Origin: JBOIBN01 sp050739575
Lineage (GTDB): Bacteria > Pseudomonadota > Gammaproteobacteria > JAKDMP01
DNA length: 6,720 nt
Direction: 5' to 3'
Assembly (NCBI GenBank): GCA_050739575.1
Contig: JBOIBN010000106.1
Location: forward strand, 1 to 6,720
This document shows positions 6,439-6,720 of the stretch, one piece after another; positions within the stretch are counted from its first letter, which is position 1, and each line of letters opens with the position of its first letter. The notes under the pieces were generated by a model. The model did no database searches. It was not told the DNA's origin and saw nothing but the letters and a program-made list of their open reading frames with translations. The position numbers and the translations under genes were made by a program.

Positions 6439-6720
6439 TTACAAGGAATGGAGCCAGTGGACGATGCCGGGGGCGAGGTCGGGTGCAAGTACTGCGTCCT
6501 TTCCGGTGTCGAGTTGCTTGACGCAGCCGCAAGTGGCGATGTCAAGTGCATGGCCCATTTTCGGCAGGTAGAGCAGCGTGCCACGCGGTAAGACGGCGAC
6601 CAGACGCTTGCCATTGCCGGGTGGCACATTGAAATCCATGCCGCCCTGCACGACGAGCACGGGAATTTTGACCTCGCGCGCGGTTGCGAGTGGTTTCTCG
6701 GCGTACCAGCTCTTGACTAG
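6439..6720 (-). CDS. Alpha/beta-hydrolase-fold enzyme, C-terminal part (start outside window)
   Basis: On the minus strand an open frame enters at the window end and stops with TAA at 6441-6439, giving the last 93 residues of a larger protein. The segment shows the end of an alpha/beta-hydrolase fold. A strand IPVLVVQGGMDFNVPP carries the acid residue of the triad (Asp in GGMD). About 30 residues later, LPKMGHAL carries the probable catalytic histidine. The catalytic serine and its nucleophile elbow must lie upstream, outside the window. The pattern resembles serine hydrolases and S9/S33-like peptidases or esterases; the substrate cannot be told. An ATCGC segment with two cysteines and an extra stretch of about 20 residues follow the histidine before the final helix. 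The frame continues without a stop to the window edge, so internal GTG or ATG codons in this region are not the start. The gene converges on mrr. Confidence 0.75.
   Translation of the reverse strand, partial: LVKSWYAEKPLATAREVKIPVLVVQGGMDFNVPPGNGKRLVAVLPRGTLLYLPKMGHALDIATCGCVKQLDTGKDAVLAPDLAPGIVHWLHSL

Noticed and set aside
6393..6629. Alternative minus-strand open frame of 78 codons
   Set aside because: It overlaps the alpha/beta-hydrolase frame, which alone shows family motifs and stays open to the window edge.

Overview
The window is GC-rich, densely coded bacterial DNA with Shine-Dalgarno sites and overlapping stop/start codons. The gene families and coding style suggest a proteobacterium, perhaps a beta- or gammaproteobacterium. 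No rRNA or other phylogenetic marker is present, so this is inference only.

Positions 126-5280 hold four consecutive plus-strand genes. The first is a CtlX-type citrulline hydrolase-like enzyme (126-1091). It is followed by two collinear, clearly paralogous DHA2-type MFS transporters (1088-2743 and 2743-4389). The fourth is a second enzyme of the guanidino-group-modifying superfamily, related to dimethylargininase and arginine dihydrolase (4459-5280). The first three genes overlap end to end (GTGA, then TAATG) and must be one transcription unit. The fourth lies 69 bases on, behind a perfect TATAAT box and a leader hairpin with a T-rich 3' side, so it may have its own promoter or a conditional read-through. 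Two hydrolases for arginine- or citrulline-like compounds around two transporters suggest a compact uptake/export and breakdown module for a guanidino or ureido compound. The substrate and the transport direction cannot be read from the sequence.

Positions 5377-6288 encode a full-length Mrr-type restriction endonuclease with a strong ribosome binding site. No methyltransferase or partner gene is visible, which fits a stand-alone type IV (modification-dependent) nuclease. It is probably functionally separate from the upstream operon.

Positions 6289-6438 are a convergent intergenic region with one good stem-loop. From 6439 to the window end the minus strand carries the C-terminal 93 residues of an alpha/beta-hydrolase-fold enzyme whose start lies outside the window. 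The first 125 bases contain no gene, only an imperfect inverted repeat and the leader of the first gene. No tRNA, rRNA, CRISPR array, insertion sequence or origin was recognised.
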